NCBI GenBank assembly: GCA_910588145.1
Contig: CAJUPO010000002.1
Location: 1 to 64,000 of the forward strand
Length of the DNA stretch: 64,000 bases
Source of the DNA: an uncultured Oscillospiraceae bacterium
GTDB taxonomy: Bacteria; Bacillota; Clostridia; Oscillospirales; Ruminococcaceae
Direction of reading: 5' to 3'
Shown: positions 25,801 to 33,749 of the stretch, one piece after another
Layout of the letters: each line of letters starts with the position of its first letter
Numbering within the stretch: the first letter of the stretch is position 1
Translations under genes and position numbers: made by a program
Notes under the pieces: generated by a model
Database searches by the model: none
What the model saw: the letters and a program-made list of their open reading frames with translations, nothing else
Told to the model about the DNA's origin: nothing

Positions 25801-26719
25801 ATAGGAGAAAACCGTCTTCATAAGTACCTACGAGGGTTCTTACCTGAGCGTTGTTTCCGGTAATAATGATTTTGTGTACTCTTTTTTGTTCAGCAACATT
25901 TTCAATAGTCATCAGGTCGTATAGGTCCTCGTTTAAATATCCGGCATAGACTGTGTATGTACATTTAAAGCTTCTCATACTGAATTTTATTCTGTAATCC
26001 AGCGCAGACTGAGGGTCATTCAGATACTGCATATCAAGAGGGATCTGTTTTTTTCGTATAATATTACATAGAGCTGAATTTTCATTTTTTAGGGTGTAGC
26101 TGTTGTAATTTCCCTCAATATCCTGCATGCTTATGTCGCTTATCATTTTTGTTCTGTCATAGGTTATGCCGGTTTTGATGATGTTACGGTTTTCGACTGT
26201 TATTTGATTGTTAGAAGCGGGAGTAGTTCTGACAAGGTTAGAAGAAGTCACATAGGGGTAGGTACCGTTAAGTCTGAAGGAAAAATTAACGGCGGCGTCC
26301 CACATAGTGGAGCCTTCTTTTATGTAAATGTAGTTAAGCCGTGGTGTAGATTCAAAATATACGTTTGGTATTGAAGCAAATTCGCTTGACAGATCAGAAA
26401 ATCTCAAATTTGTCCTCATTCCCGGAGCAGTCTGGTTCTGACACAGCATTGATGAAAAGCTGGTTGAAACTACTTTCATAAACGTCACATGATCCTGCCT
26501 GTAAATTTCAATGCTGTCGCCCATTCCGTCGTGTATGGTTTTTACTCCGTAGATAAACTGAACTCTCGAAACATTGGAAAGATCACGCCATGAGCTGACA
26601 AAAATGCCTTCAAAACGGCTGTATGGCGTATATGCTTCCTTTTCGATTCTAAATTGTACGCATTCGTTTTCAATATATGATTTACCGTCTGCTGTTAAAA
26701 TTCTAAGTGACCATATCAT
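25799..26719 (-). CDS. Phage-like tail hub or baseplate-type protein
   Basis: This 306-residue last gene of the cassette starts IWSLRILTADGKSYIENEC and has beta-rich content with NYIYIKEGSTMWDAAVNFSF, resembling the hub/late-control (gpD, XkdQ) proteins that cap tails. In those proteins an IKEGDTLWDIA-like stretch sits before a LysM-like part. ATG 26719 has GAGGCGG upstream and overlaps the preceding stop by four bases. Assignment is from fold-like features and position only. Confidence 0.45.
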   Translation of the reverse strand: MIWSLRILTADGKSYIENECVQFRIEKEAYTPYSRFEGIFVSSWRDLSNVSRVQFIYGVKTIHDGMGDSIEIYRQDHVTFMKVVSTSFSSMLCQNQTAPGMRTNLRFSDLSSEFASIPNVYFESTPRLNYIYIKEGSTMWDAAVNFSFRLNGTYPYVTSSNLVRTTPASNNQITVENRNIIKTGITYDRTKMISDISMQDIEGNYNSYTLKNENSALCNIIRKKQIPLDMQYLNDPQSALDYRIKFSMRSFKCTYTVYAGYLNEDLYDLMTIENVAEQKRVHKIIITGNNAQVRTLVGTYEDGFLL

Positions 26720-27102
26720 TTTATTGCCGCCTCTATATAACTGTCGCACATAAACTTCAATTCGCAGTCTATGTATTGTGAATTCATATCGGTTACTGCA
26801 CGGAAGCTTTCAAGCCTTGCAGCATTGAAAAAAACTCTGTCAACGGTAAGGAAATAACGAATATTATTGACCATATCATTATAGAAACAGCATTCGGGAT
26901 CAACTCCGTCGGCTTTCAGTACCTTACCCTTAAGTATAAGATAAACTGGAAGCGTTCCGGCGTCGCCCACTATTGCCTGTCCCTTGGAAACGTTCTGAAA
27001 TTTATATTTTCTCATTCTTGATACCTCGTAAGAGGTAACATGAAGTCTGACATCTCCCACCGTTGCCGTATATCCGTAATCGGGATTTATTTTGTATTCC
27101 AT
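26716..27102 (-). CDS. Small phage-like tail-associated protein
   Basis: This 128-residue protein (YKINPDYGYTATVGDVRLHV near the start, then SRMRKYKFQNVSKGQAIVGD) lies between two tail-type genes and is coupled to both: it starts one base after the upstream stop and overlaps the next gene by four bases. It looks beta-rich and could be a tail-hub accessory. I do not recognise the family. Confidence 0.5.
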   Translation of the reverse strand: MEYKINPDYGYTATVGDVRLHVTSYEVSRMRKYKFQNVSKGQAIVGDAGTLPVYLILKGKVLKADGVDPECCFYNDMVNNIRYFLTVDRVFFNAARLESFRAVTDMNSQYIDCELKFMCDSYIEAAIK

Positions 27103-27103
27103 A

Positions 27104-27499
27104 TTACACCGCCGATGTTCTTGCGCCGAGAATTATCTCAGCGTCGAGTATCATTTTACCAAGCTTCGGATTTTGGGAAGGATTCCCGATTCTCACCTTT
27201 TTAATTGAGTATCCCGACCTTGCGTATTTGTCGATAATCATAGTATCAGCCATTTCATAAAGCTTTTGAGGATCATCTGCCGGATTTCCGAATATGCTGA
27301 CTTTAAGCTTTATTTCAGCTTCATAAGTCTTTACAGATTCGCAGATAAGCAGGTTATCAAAAACTATTTCCTCAATCTGCACTGCCGCATAAATCTTTTG
27401 ACGCATTTGTGCAGGGATCCCGGAATATTCCGGATAGACAAGATTTTCCTTTGCTATAAGTTCAATGACATCCTTTCTTATAAAAGCGAGTCCGGTCAT
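27104..27499 (-). CDS. Phage-like tail-terminator or connector candidate
   Basis: This 131-residue protein begins with two helices (LAFIRKDVIELIAKENLVYP) and continues with alternating strands (EAEIKLKVSIFGNPADDP, KVRIGNPSQNPKLGKMILDA). Size, position and helix-then-sheet pattern match head-completion or tail-terminator proteins, a group with little sequence conservation. GGAGG precedes the ATG. Confidence 0.45.
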   Translation of the reverse strand: MTGLAFIRKDVIELIAKENLVYPEYSGIPAQMRQKIYAAVQIEEIVFDNLLICESVKTYEAEIKLKVSIFGNPADDPQKLYEMADTMIIDKYARSGYSIKKVRIGNPSQNPKLGKMILDAEIILGARTSAV

Positions 27500-27508
27500 A
27501 TTGCCTCC

Positions 27509-27862
27509 TTAATAGACCGAGGCGAATACAAAGCTGTCGTCTTTCATCAGCTCTGCTGCCTCGGCAAAGTATTCGTTTACAAGCTCTCTTGCAAATTCGT
27601 ACTCAATAGACGGTCTTTCACATGAATCTTCTGCTCCGGCATAGGTATAATTAATTCGCTTCTTTACGCAGGTCATCTGCACATATTTTAGGTTTGCGAC
27701 AGCGGCGCAGAGAAAATCAAGCCGAGAGTCGCCAATGTCCGCTTCTGATTTAAGCATTCTCTTTACCCAGCAGACAGCGGAGCTGATTAAAGGCTCATAT
27801 TTGTCCGTATCCTTTTCACCGGAAAAAAGTACAAATAGTGAATTTATAACTGCATTATTCAT
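27509..27862 (-). CDS. Phage-like head-tail connector candidate
   Basis: This 117-residue, mostly helical protein follows the protease-like gene, the usual place of the gp6-type adaptor. Segments such as NAVINSLFVLFSG and LDFLCAAVANLKYVQM suggest a helical bundle. ATG 27862 has GGAGGG upstream and overlaps the preceding gene by eight bases; longer versions from 27913 start inside that gene without a site. Confidence 0.5.
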   Translation of the reverse strand: MNNAVINSLFVLFSGEKDTDKYEPLISSAVCWVKRMLKSEADIGDSRLDFLCAAVANLKYVQMTCVKKRINYTYAGAEDSCERPSIEYEFARELVNEYFAEAAELMKDDSFVFASVY

Positions 27863-28703
27863 TTTTACCCTCCTGCATTCTGAATGAGTCAATGCTCTTG
27901 TCGTAAATATCAAGCTGAGGCTTTATCCGTGACTTGTGCTCTTTTTCAAGGACGGTTCTAAATTCCATGAGTTCTTCCGGGGACATTTTTTCCGCCGATG
28001 AAGCCAGCGCCTTTTGATAAACACCAGTACCGTTCAGAAAGCATAGCCTTGTAATATCCCTGCGGAGCAATCCGCACATTTTCTCAATAATTCTTTCGTT
28101 CTCGCCGTCGGTATCGGTATTGCCGGCGGCTTTAAAATATTTTCTTGTAACGCCGGCGTTTATCTGGGCGGGAACAGCAACAAAGCTCCATTCATAGGCG
28201 TCAGTAATTGAGTCAAGAACTGTGTGTGCAGTCTTTCCGCCGTATTTTTTTCCGCAGACGTGCTGACAGCTGTCTTTGCTTTTATCTGCCCCGCAAATAG
28301 AGCATATACGTTTACCGGCGCTGCATGAAATGCTTACTTCCTTTTTAATTCCTCCGTCAATTTCACTGATAAGATCAGAATTGGCTCCTGTTTTAACCAT
28401 ATAAGCGCTGGCTTTAAGGTATGTGTAGGTTTCTCCGGCAGAGGTTTTGCGTGTGCTGTCGCTGACAAGTTCGGTATCGAATATTCTTGCAGTTTGTCCT
28501 GAGCTTTTTGCTTCATGATCAGAGATTCCTGTTTTACCGACAAAAAGTTCCTTAAGCTTTTTAAGAGCTTCTATGGAAAAGCGTTCTCCGTCCCTGTCGA
28601 TCTCATTGTCGCAGAGTATAACATCGAATATGTATACTTCGTCAGCAGTATGCTCACGTCTTGTAAATCTGTTCAGTTTTTCAAGTTTATTGTTTTCTTC
28701 CAT
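27855..28703 (-). CDS. Prohead-protease-like protein with zinc-finger insert
   Basis: In this 282-residue protein the first 190 residues resemble HK97-type capsid maturation proteases: DVILCDNEIDRDGERFS, GISDHEAKSSG (candidate catalytic His), KKEVSISCS (candidate catalytic Ser) and EWSFVAVPAQINAGV. Between the last two lies a CSIC-x8-CQHVC cysteine cluster (about residues 133-149) likely to bind zinc. The C-terminal 90 residues are helical and could act as a scaffold. It lies after the capsid-like gene rather than before it, as is commoner in HK97-type phages. Confidence 0.55.
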   Translation of the reverse strand: MEENNKLEKLNRFTRREHTADEVYIFDVILCDNEIDRDGERFSIEALKKLKELFVGKTGISDHEAKSSGQTARIFDTELVSDSTRKTSAGETYTYLKASAYMVKTGANSDLISEIDGGIKKEVSISCSAGKRICSICGADKSKDSCQHVCGKKYGGKTAHTVLDSITDAYEWSFVAVPAQINAGVTRKYFKAAGNTDTDGENERIIEKMCGLLRRDITRLCFLNGTGVYQKALASSAEKMSPEELMEFRTVLEKEHKSRIKPQLDIYDKSIDSFRMQEGKNE

Positions 28704-28748
28704 ATTTCCTCCTTTTAAGTTTTATCCGGAGATATTCTCCGGATTTTT

Positions 28749-29714
28749 TTAAGCAAGCTTCAGAACCTTTACAGAGTCATTGATAACCTTTTTGAAGGCA
28801 AGGTTTACGGATACAGTAAAGGTATCAAGCTGGCGGTCGATAAGCTTGTCAGTTTCCATGACAAGATCGGAGCTTGTGATATATTCAAGGGCATAACTGC
28901 TGTCGAATCCGATAACGCTGTCGTCACCGATCTGGGAAGATTTGATAAGCTTTGTGCCGAATGGAAGAATTACATTGCCGTTTTCGTCAACAGTAACGCT
29001 GTCTCTTACCTGTTCCATGGAAAGAATCAGTGCGGCGTTTTTAGGGGATACGATCATGGACTTCATGCTGTAATCTGAAAACTGACTGAAAAGCTTTGTC
29101 ACGTCGTCAAACGAAAGCTCTCCTGCTGCGGAAACTGACGCGGCTCCGGTTTTAAGCGCTGTAACAGCCGCTGAAGAAATTGCGTCGGCAAGCTTTTTGC
29201 CGATTGAACGCATAGTCAGCGTAAAAACGTCAAGCTTCTGAAGTCTTACCGCCTCGTATGAAGCAGTTACCAGTCTGCCGTATTTAACAAGCTGAATGTT
29301 ATTGTCTGATTCAAGAATAGATGTTTCAGGGAGAGCAGTGCCCTGAGCAGTTCCGTCAAGGTATGAATCCGTTTCCGAAACTGTATATCCTCTGTACTGA
29401 TTGCCTTCGCAAACAGTCTTAACCGCAACAAGCTGAGGAAGAACGGATTCCTCCATACCCTGAACCACAGCACGTCTTACAAACTCAGGAAAAAGTACTG
29501 CGCTTTCTGTTGCCGCAAAGAATTTTTCTACCTTGTCGCAGTCACGGCCCTTGACTCTAATGCCGAAACGCTTAAGCTGTCTTTCAAAAGCGTCCAGACC
29601 GCAAAGGGGAGAATCTTTGTAATTTTCAGTAGGATCAGCCTCCTCAAGTGCCTGAGAAAAGCTTTTTCCCGCAAGATTGTATAGTCCCTTTTCAAGTTTA
29701 ATTTCGTTGTACAT
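28749..29714 (-). CDS. Probable major capsid protein, HK97-fold type
   Basis: This 321-residue protein has an N-terminal helical part (residues 1-80, delta-domain-like) and a core with ESAVLFPEFVRRAVVQGMEE, KYGRLVTASYEAVRLQKLD, IGKKLADAISSAAVTALKTG and a C-terminal strand region ending KKVINDSVKVLKLA. The pattern of long spine helix, YEA motif and terminal beta strands fits HK97-fold capsids. Placement after the portal supports it. SD GGAGG. A structural prediction would settle this. Confidence 0.6.
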   Translation of the reverse strand: MYNEIKLEKGLYNLAGKSFSQALEEADPTENYKDSPLCGLDAFERQLKRFGIRVKGRDCDKVEKFFAATESAVLFPEFVRRAVVQGMEESVLPQLVAVKTVCEGNQYRGYTVSETDSYLDGTAQGTALPETSILESDNNIQLVKYGRLVTASYEAVRLQKLDVFTLTMRSIGKKLADAISSAAVTALKTGAASVSAAGELSFDDVTKLFSQFSDYSMKSMIVSPKNAALILSMEQVRDSVTVDENGNVILPFGTKLIKSSQIGDDSVIGFDSSYALEYITSSDLVMETDKLIDRQLDTFTVSVNLAFKKVINDSVKVLKLA

Positions 29715-29729
29715 AAAAATTTACCTCCG

Positions 29730-30869
29730 TTAATTTGTTTTTTCAAGTCTTAATTCTATTTCTTCTGCCTGTGCATTTTTTAATCTTGCCTCTGCAAGAG
29801 CTGATTCGTCCTGAAGATTTATGTTATCCCAAACAACCTGAGCTTCTCCGGCGCTTCCGTTAAGTCTTAGGAAAGCTTCCGCCGCTTTTTTGATTACGGG
29901 TGTCAGGATTCTCCTGTAATACTCAAGCTCAGATGTGAGAATATCCGCCTGCTGTGAGGACATTCTTTCCGTTGTAGACCAGTTTAGCCCCAATAGAAAA
30001 GGCGGAACAGAAAGCTTAGAAATAAGCTGTTCCATTATCTGCCGGACAGGTATTTCAGTATCGAAAAGCTGATTTTCCGCTCCGATAACCTTAATATCCA
30101 CATCGCCGACTGCTACAAAATCCCGTATTTCTCCGTTTTTTGCGGCATTCATACCGTCGGACCATTCCTTTGCAATCTGCATCGCTCTTTCTTTTGTAAA
30201 GGCATTTTGACTGCTGTCGCCGCAGGGCTTATATGTAACGGCATAACGAACATTTCCTGCCCTTTCATAGTTCTGACCAATGCACTTGTAAATTTTCATA
30301 AGTACAGAGCTAAGGGAAGGGAGTCCTTTAAGTATTGATACGCCCATGGTTTTGCCGGGCGGCGGATTCAGCGCCGAAAAAAGTATCAGCTGGGGATAAG
30401 ATGCCGCTTTTAGTTTACCCTTTTCATTTTTTATGCAATATTGAGGCATATCAGGAGTTTGGCCCGGCATAACAGCAATTTTTGACGGATCACCGTTGTA
30501 AAGAGCCGTAATCTGCATTGTATCAAAGTCAATTACGATTTCACCTACTGCGTTGCCATAAGTAAGAAGACTGTCTAAAAAGCAGTCTGTGAAGCTGTGC
30601 AGGGAATGTCCGGTAATGCCGACCGGAACACCTGTTACAAAGCGGTCAAGGGCTTCCTGCATATTTTCATCTGAGCTGAGAACCCGGTAACCTCCGGTAA
30701 GCCTTATAATTTTTCCTATTGCGGCGTCTATGACAGGAACAGTAAATCTTAATCTGTCATAAAGTTCCTTTTCCCAAAACGGAATGGTTCCGGGATTAAT
30801 TTCACCGCAGGATCTTACTGCTGTTGAAACAGCAGCGTCCCGTATTTCTTTTTTTCTGAAAAGATTCAA
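29730..30869 (-). CDS. Phage portal protein
   Basis: This 379-residue protein is predicted to form the portal vertex through which DNA is packaged. Family-like segments are RLTGGYRVLSSDENMQEALD, SLLTYGNAVGEIVID, LYNGDPSKIAVMPG and PPFLLGLNWSTTERMSSQQA with a C-terminal helical crown. The best start is TTG 30869, seven bases after GGAGG. The ATG at 30887 precedes this site and overlaps the terminase stop, so it is unlikely. Confidence 0.72.
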   Translation of the reverse strand: MNLFRKKEIRDAAVSTAVRSCGEINPGTIPFWEKELYDRLRFTVPVIDAAIGKIIRLTGGYRVLSSDENMQEALDRFVTGVPVGITGHSLHSFTDCFLDSLLTYGNAVGEIVIDFDTMQITALYNGDPSKIAVMPGQTPDMPQYCIKNEKGKLKAASYPQLILFSALNPPPGKTMGVSILKGLPSLSSVLMKIYKCIGQNYERAGNVRYAVTYKPCGDSSQNAFTKERAMQIAKEWSDGMNAAKNGEIRDFVAVGDVDIKVIGAENQLFDTEIPVRQIMEQLISKLSVPPFLLGLNWSTTERMSSQQADILTSELEYYRRILTPVIKKAAEAFLRLNGSAGEAQVVWDNINLQDESALAEARLKNAQAEEIELRLEKTN

Positions 30870-30883
30870 ATGTCTACCTCCTT

Positions 30884-32131
30884 TCATCTTGAAACAGAAG
30901 CTACAAAGAAGCTGTCTGTTTCATTATTTTCAAGAACAGAAGTTACAAAATATCTTACATCGTCCATAGCATGGTCGTTTTCTTTAACCGGAACATCTCC
31001 GCCGGATTTTTCACTCCAGCAGTAAAGAGAAAATTCTCTCAGGCAGTCGGTGCATTCCTTAGAAAACATAAGCCTGCCGTTTTTTAGAGCGTCGCTTACC
31101 TTTCTGATACCCCAAAGAACATCGTTTTTAGCTGGAATAACATTAAATTTACCATGCCTCTTAATACATTCTATAAAGCTTGCGGCAGATGGGTCAACAA
31201 TAATAAGTTCCGGCTTTAAATCTCCGGCAAGTAATTGTAAAGCTTCATAATGCTCCTCATCGGTTCTTGATATTCCTTCACGCTTTGAGTCGTAGTAGTA
31301 TTCCTTTAATCTGTACCAAATTCCGCCGCAGTGCCCCCATAAACCGAAAGAGGCAGGGTTAACTGTTCCGTAATCGCAGGATATAACAAATCTGTCGCAC
31401 TCAGGAGGAGAATCAAAGGTATGCTTGTCCTCGTTAAACATCTGATAAACTGCTCCGCTGGCGGCAGTCCATTTACCCAGTACGAATCTTTCATAAAAAA
31501 CACCCGAATACAGCATTTCGTATCTTTTTCTTATCGACTCTGAAAGCGATGGGTTATCATTCATTGTAAAGTGGATATAAAGAGCATTCTTTTCACGGGC
31601 TTTTTTGATCCATTCTCTGTAAAACCAGTGATAAGGATTTTCAGGATTGCAGTTGAACCAAAGTTTAGAACCCTCCACCGAACATCTTGCGGCTGCTTGT
31701 TCCACAAATGATCTGGGCATAAGCGCAACCTCATCCATCAATATTCCGGCAAGGGTCATTCCTTGAATAAGAGAGGCTGAACCCTCGTCCCTGCCGCCGA
31801 AAAAGTAGAAGCGGTTTTTTCTGCCTGCCATGGAGATCTCAATATAATTTTTGCTTATCTTTTCAATGTAGCTCAGTCCCATGGCTCCGAGGGTTCCAAG
31901 CAGCGGATCTACAAGATTTCTTCTGAGAGAAGTAATAGTTTTTCCGCAGAGAGCGAATGATTGTCCGCTGAACTGAGTCATTGCCCAGCTTACAAATCCG
32001 ATAGACATACATAGCGTCTTACCGCTTCTGACTGAACCGTCGCAAATTACGGCGTCCTTGCCGCGGTATTTTTTTATGTTCCACCAACTGATTGCAAGCT
32101 TTTGTTTTGAAGAAAATGTCTTAAACTTCAT
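30884..32131 (-). CDS. Phage terminase large subunit
   Basis: This 415-residue DNA-packaging motor has an N-terminal ATPase with Walker A DGSVRSGKT (about residues 31-39), Walker B ILMDE (130-134, catalytic Glu) and coupling motif LWFNCNPENPYHWF (157-170). The C-terminal RNase H-like nuclease has acidic residues in ISCDYGTVN (D253), IIVDPSAASF (D313) and NDHAMDDVRY (386-391). All catalytic positions are intact. ATG 32131 overlaps the small subunit gene by 11 bases; upstream codons in this frame lie within that gene. Confidence 0.88.
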   Translation of the reverse strand: MKFKTFSSKQKLAISWWNIKKYRGKDAVICDGSVRSGKTLCMSIGFVSWAMTQFSGQSFALCGKTITSLRRNLVDPLLGTLGAMGLSYIEKISKNYIEISMAGRKNRFYFFGGRDEGSASLIQGMTLAGILMDEVALMPRSFVEQAAARCSVEGSKLWFNCNPENPYHWFYREWIKKAREKNALYIHFTMNDNPSLSESIRKRYEMLYSGVFYERFVLGKWTAASGAVYQMFNEDKHTFDSPPECDRFVISCDYGTVNPASFGLWGHCGGIWYRLKEYYYDSKREGISRTDEEHYEALQLLAGDLKPELIIVDPSAASFIECIKRHGKFNVIPAKNDVLWGIRKVSDALKNGRLMFSKECTDCLREFSLYCWSEKSGGDVPVKENDHAMDDVRYFVTSVLENNETDSFFVASVSR

Positions 32132-32600
32132 CTTGGACGGAATCCTCCATACCTGACAGAGCTTTAATAAGGTCTGACGCTCCCTTGCCGCTGTTTTGCA
32201 CCGCATATTCGTACAGACGTTCCAGCGCCTTTTGTCTGTCAAAGAGTTTGACCTCAACGCCTCCGCCCTTGACGCGCTTAATTTCTGATACATTAAAAAG
32301 GTCAAGTTCTGAAATTTTATCGGGATTCGGCATTTCCTCAGAGAATACCAGCAAAGCGGCGTCATTAGAGCTGCCGAACGCTATTCTTTCCAGACCGGAT
32401 TTTACCAAATTTGTTTCTGAAACACGATCGGACATGATTTTTTCTGTAAAGCTACGGTATTTTGCATTGGATAAAATTTTTAGTCCCTCAGAAAGAGCAG
32501 TTTCCGGAGGGAAACCCGCTTCAATGGAAGCTTCACGAACATTACCGAGTTTGGCATAATAGCAGCAGAATCTTTTGCAGATTTCCGCATTATTTTTCAA
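32121..32600 (-). CDS. Phage terminase small subunit
   Basis: This roughly 159-residue protein has an N-terminal helix-turn-helix-like segment (KRFCCYYAKLGNVREASIEA, then GFPPETA) and a C-terminal oligomerisation helix, as in Terminase_2 proteins that recognise the packaging site. TTG 32600 lies eight bases after GGAG, while ATG 32606 and GTG 32609 lie too close to it. It is the first gene of the cassette. The 240-base AT-rich gap upstream holds the presumed promoter. Confidence 0.75.
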   Translation of the reverse strand: MKNNAEICKRFCCYYAKLGNVREASIEAGFPPETALSEGLKILSNAKYRSFTEKIMSDRVSETNLVKSGLERIAFGSSNDAALLVFSEEMPNPDKISELDLFNVSEIKRVKGGGVEVKLFDRQKALERLYEYAVQNSGKGASDLIKALSGMEDSVQDEV

Positions 32601-32782
32601 ATTCATCACTCCTTATTTGTATTTATATTTTGTTCTCTTTCACTAATGGGCAAAAAACATGAATTTTTTGCATTAAAACATACAAATAAGAGAAAATTTA
32701 ATTTAAAATTCGTGATTTTGCATAATCTGACAATACTTAATTTGTGAGTTATTACAAATTAAAGAAAATGAGAAAAAAAGTG

Positions 32783-32811
32783 TTGACTTTTTTTGCAATC
32801 TGGTATATAAT
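32783..32811 (+). promoter_or_regulatory. tRNA operon promoter
   Basis: TTGACT (32783-32788) and TATAAT (32806-32811) are separated by 17 bases, about 40 bases upstream of tRNA-Met. Confidence 0.85.
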
Positions 32812-32852
32812 ATAAAAGTCGCATGAAGCGGTAGCGAAAAAAACGAAAAAAT

Positions 32853-32929
32853 GGCGGCATAGCTCAGTTGGCTAGAGTACTCGGTTCATACCCGATTGGT
32901 CGTTGGTTCAAATCCTACTGCCGCTACCA
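32853..32929 (+). tRNA. tRNA-Met (CAT)
   Basis: A 77-base cloverleaf with acceptor GGCGGCA/TGCCGCT, anticodon loop TTCATAC and encoded CCA. The G1-U72 end and D-arm favour elongator Met; a CAT-decoding tRNA-Ile2 cannot be excluded by eye. Confidence 0.9.
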
Positions 32930-32934
32930 AATAT

Positions 32935-33009
32935 GGCCCGTTGGTCAAGAGGTTAAGACACCGCCCTTTCACGGCGGAATCATGGGTTCAATTCCCGTAC
33001 GGGTCACCA
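32935..33009 (+). tRNA. tRNA-Glu (TTC)
   Basis: A 75-base cloverleaf with acceptor GGCCCGT/ACGGGTC, anticodon stem CCGCC/GGCGG with loop CTTTCAC, and encoded CCA. It follows tRNA-Met by five bases in one transcript. Confidence 0.95.
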
Positions 33010-33010
33010 A

Positions 33011-33050
33011 GAAAGAGTTATCAGAATATCTGATAACTCTTTCTGTTTTA
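33011..33050 (+). terminator. Rho-independent terminator of the tRNA operon
   Basis: AAAGAGTTATCAGA/TCTGATAACTCTTT with a 2-3 base loop, followed by a T-rich tail. Confidence 0.88.
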
Positions 33051-33140
33051 TTTTTGTTTTATAATAATTTAGTATTAAGCAATGAAAGTTGAAAATTTAG
33101 AATTGACCAATGATATCTGCAATATGGTTAACTGTTTTTA

Positions 33141-33235
33141 TAGCGGAATAAACTAAGTTTATTCCGCTATTTTCATTAAGACACTTATAACAGAAAAAAC
33201 AAAAAGAGAGTTTACTTTAAGTAAACTCTCTTTTT
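33141..33235. terminator. Two further hairpins between tRNA operons
   Basis: A 13-bp stem (TAGCGGAATAAAC/GTTTATTCCGCTA, 33141-33169) and a 17-bp stem with T run (33201-33235) lie between the tRNA-Glu and the convergent tRNA-Leu. The second, read on the minus strand, is a good terminator for tRNA-Leu. No gene is seen from 33010 to 33254. Confidence 0.75.
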
Positions 33236-33254
33236 AACGCTGATAACAATCAGC

Positions 33255-33339
<85 letters not shown>

Positions 33340-33391
33340 ATGACAATTATTATATCACAAAAAAAATTATTTGTCAATACCCAAAAAAGAA

Positions 33392-33422
33392 GTAATATTT
33401 TTTTAAGCGGCCGCATATAAAT
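33392..33422 (+). promoter_or_regulatory. Sigma-E-like sporulation promoter of yabP
   Basis: TAATATT (33393-33399) and CATATAAAT (33414-33422) are 14 bases apart. This fits the mother-cell sigma-E pattern (ATATT, 13-15 bases, CATACAnT). B. subtilis yabP is sigma-E dependent. No sigma-A promoter is seen here. Confidence 0.55.
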
Positions 33423-33452
33423 ATTATAAAAAAACAAAGGAGCCAAAAGAGA

Positions 33453-33737
33453 ATGATTACTGATGATAAAAAAGGTTCAGCAGTACATAATGTAATAATG
33501 GAAAACAGAAAGAGCCTCACGATTTCAGGGGTAACAGATGTTGACTGTTTTAATGAAAGGTGCATCAATTTGTACACCCAATTAGGCGAGCTTGTTATAA
33601 AGGGCAGGGATCTGCATATAAACGAAGTAAGCGTAGACACCGGAGACATGACGGTTGAAGGGGATATATGGGCTTTGATTTACGGGGACAAGGATAAACA
33701 CGGAGCAGTTTCTCTGATAGGAAAGCTGTTTCGGTAG
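33453..33737 (+). CDS. yabP: Sporulation protein YabP
   Basis: This 94-residue protein has the YabP/YqfC domain: HNVIMENRKSLTISGVTDVD, TQLGELVIKGRDLHI and EGDIWALIYGD. It is required for spore cortex and coat formation in the mother cell in B. subtilis. SD AAGGAG precedes the ATG. The order yabP-yabQ-divIC-yabR is that of Bacillus and clostridia, which makes the assignment firm. Confidence 0.93.
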   Translation: MITDDKKGSAVHNVIMENRKSLTISGVTDVDCFNERCINLYTQLGELVIKGRDLHINEVSVDTGDMTVEGDIWALIYGDKDKHGAVSLIGKLFR

Positions 33738-33749
33738 AAAGGCGGAGTA

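Larger units (their letters stand above)
25799..32600 (-). mobile_element. Compact phage-derived packaging/capsid cassette
   Basis: Nine closely spaced minus-strand genes, in transcription order: small terminase, large terminase, portal, probable capsid protein, protease-like protein, then four small head-tail or tail-end proteins. Most junctions overlap or are under 20 bases. No integrase, repressor, replication, tape-measure, tail-tube, sheath, receptor-binding or lysis gene is present, and I found no direct repeat of the adjacent tRNA 3' end at the far boundary. All frames are open. It is either a stripped prophage remnant or a retained (domesticated or satellite-like) module. Confidence 0.75.

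Noticed and set aside
32853..32929. tRNA-Met as attachment site of the phage-derived cassette
   Set aside because: The 3' part of the tRNA is not repeated near the other end (about 25.8 kb), the tRNA points away from the cassette with about 240 bases between, and there is no integrase.
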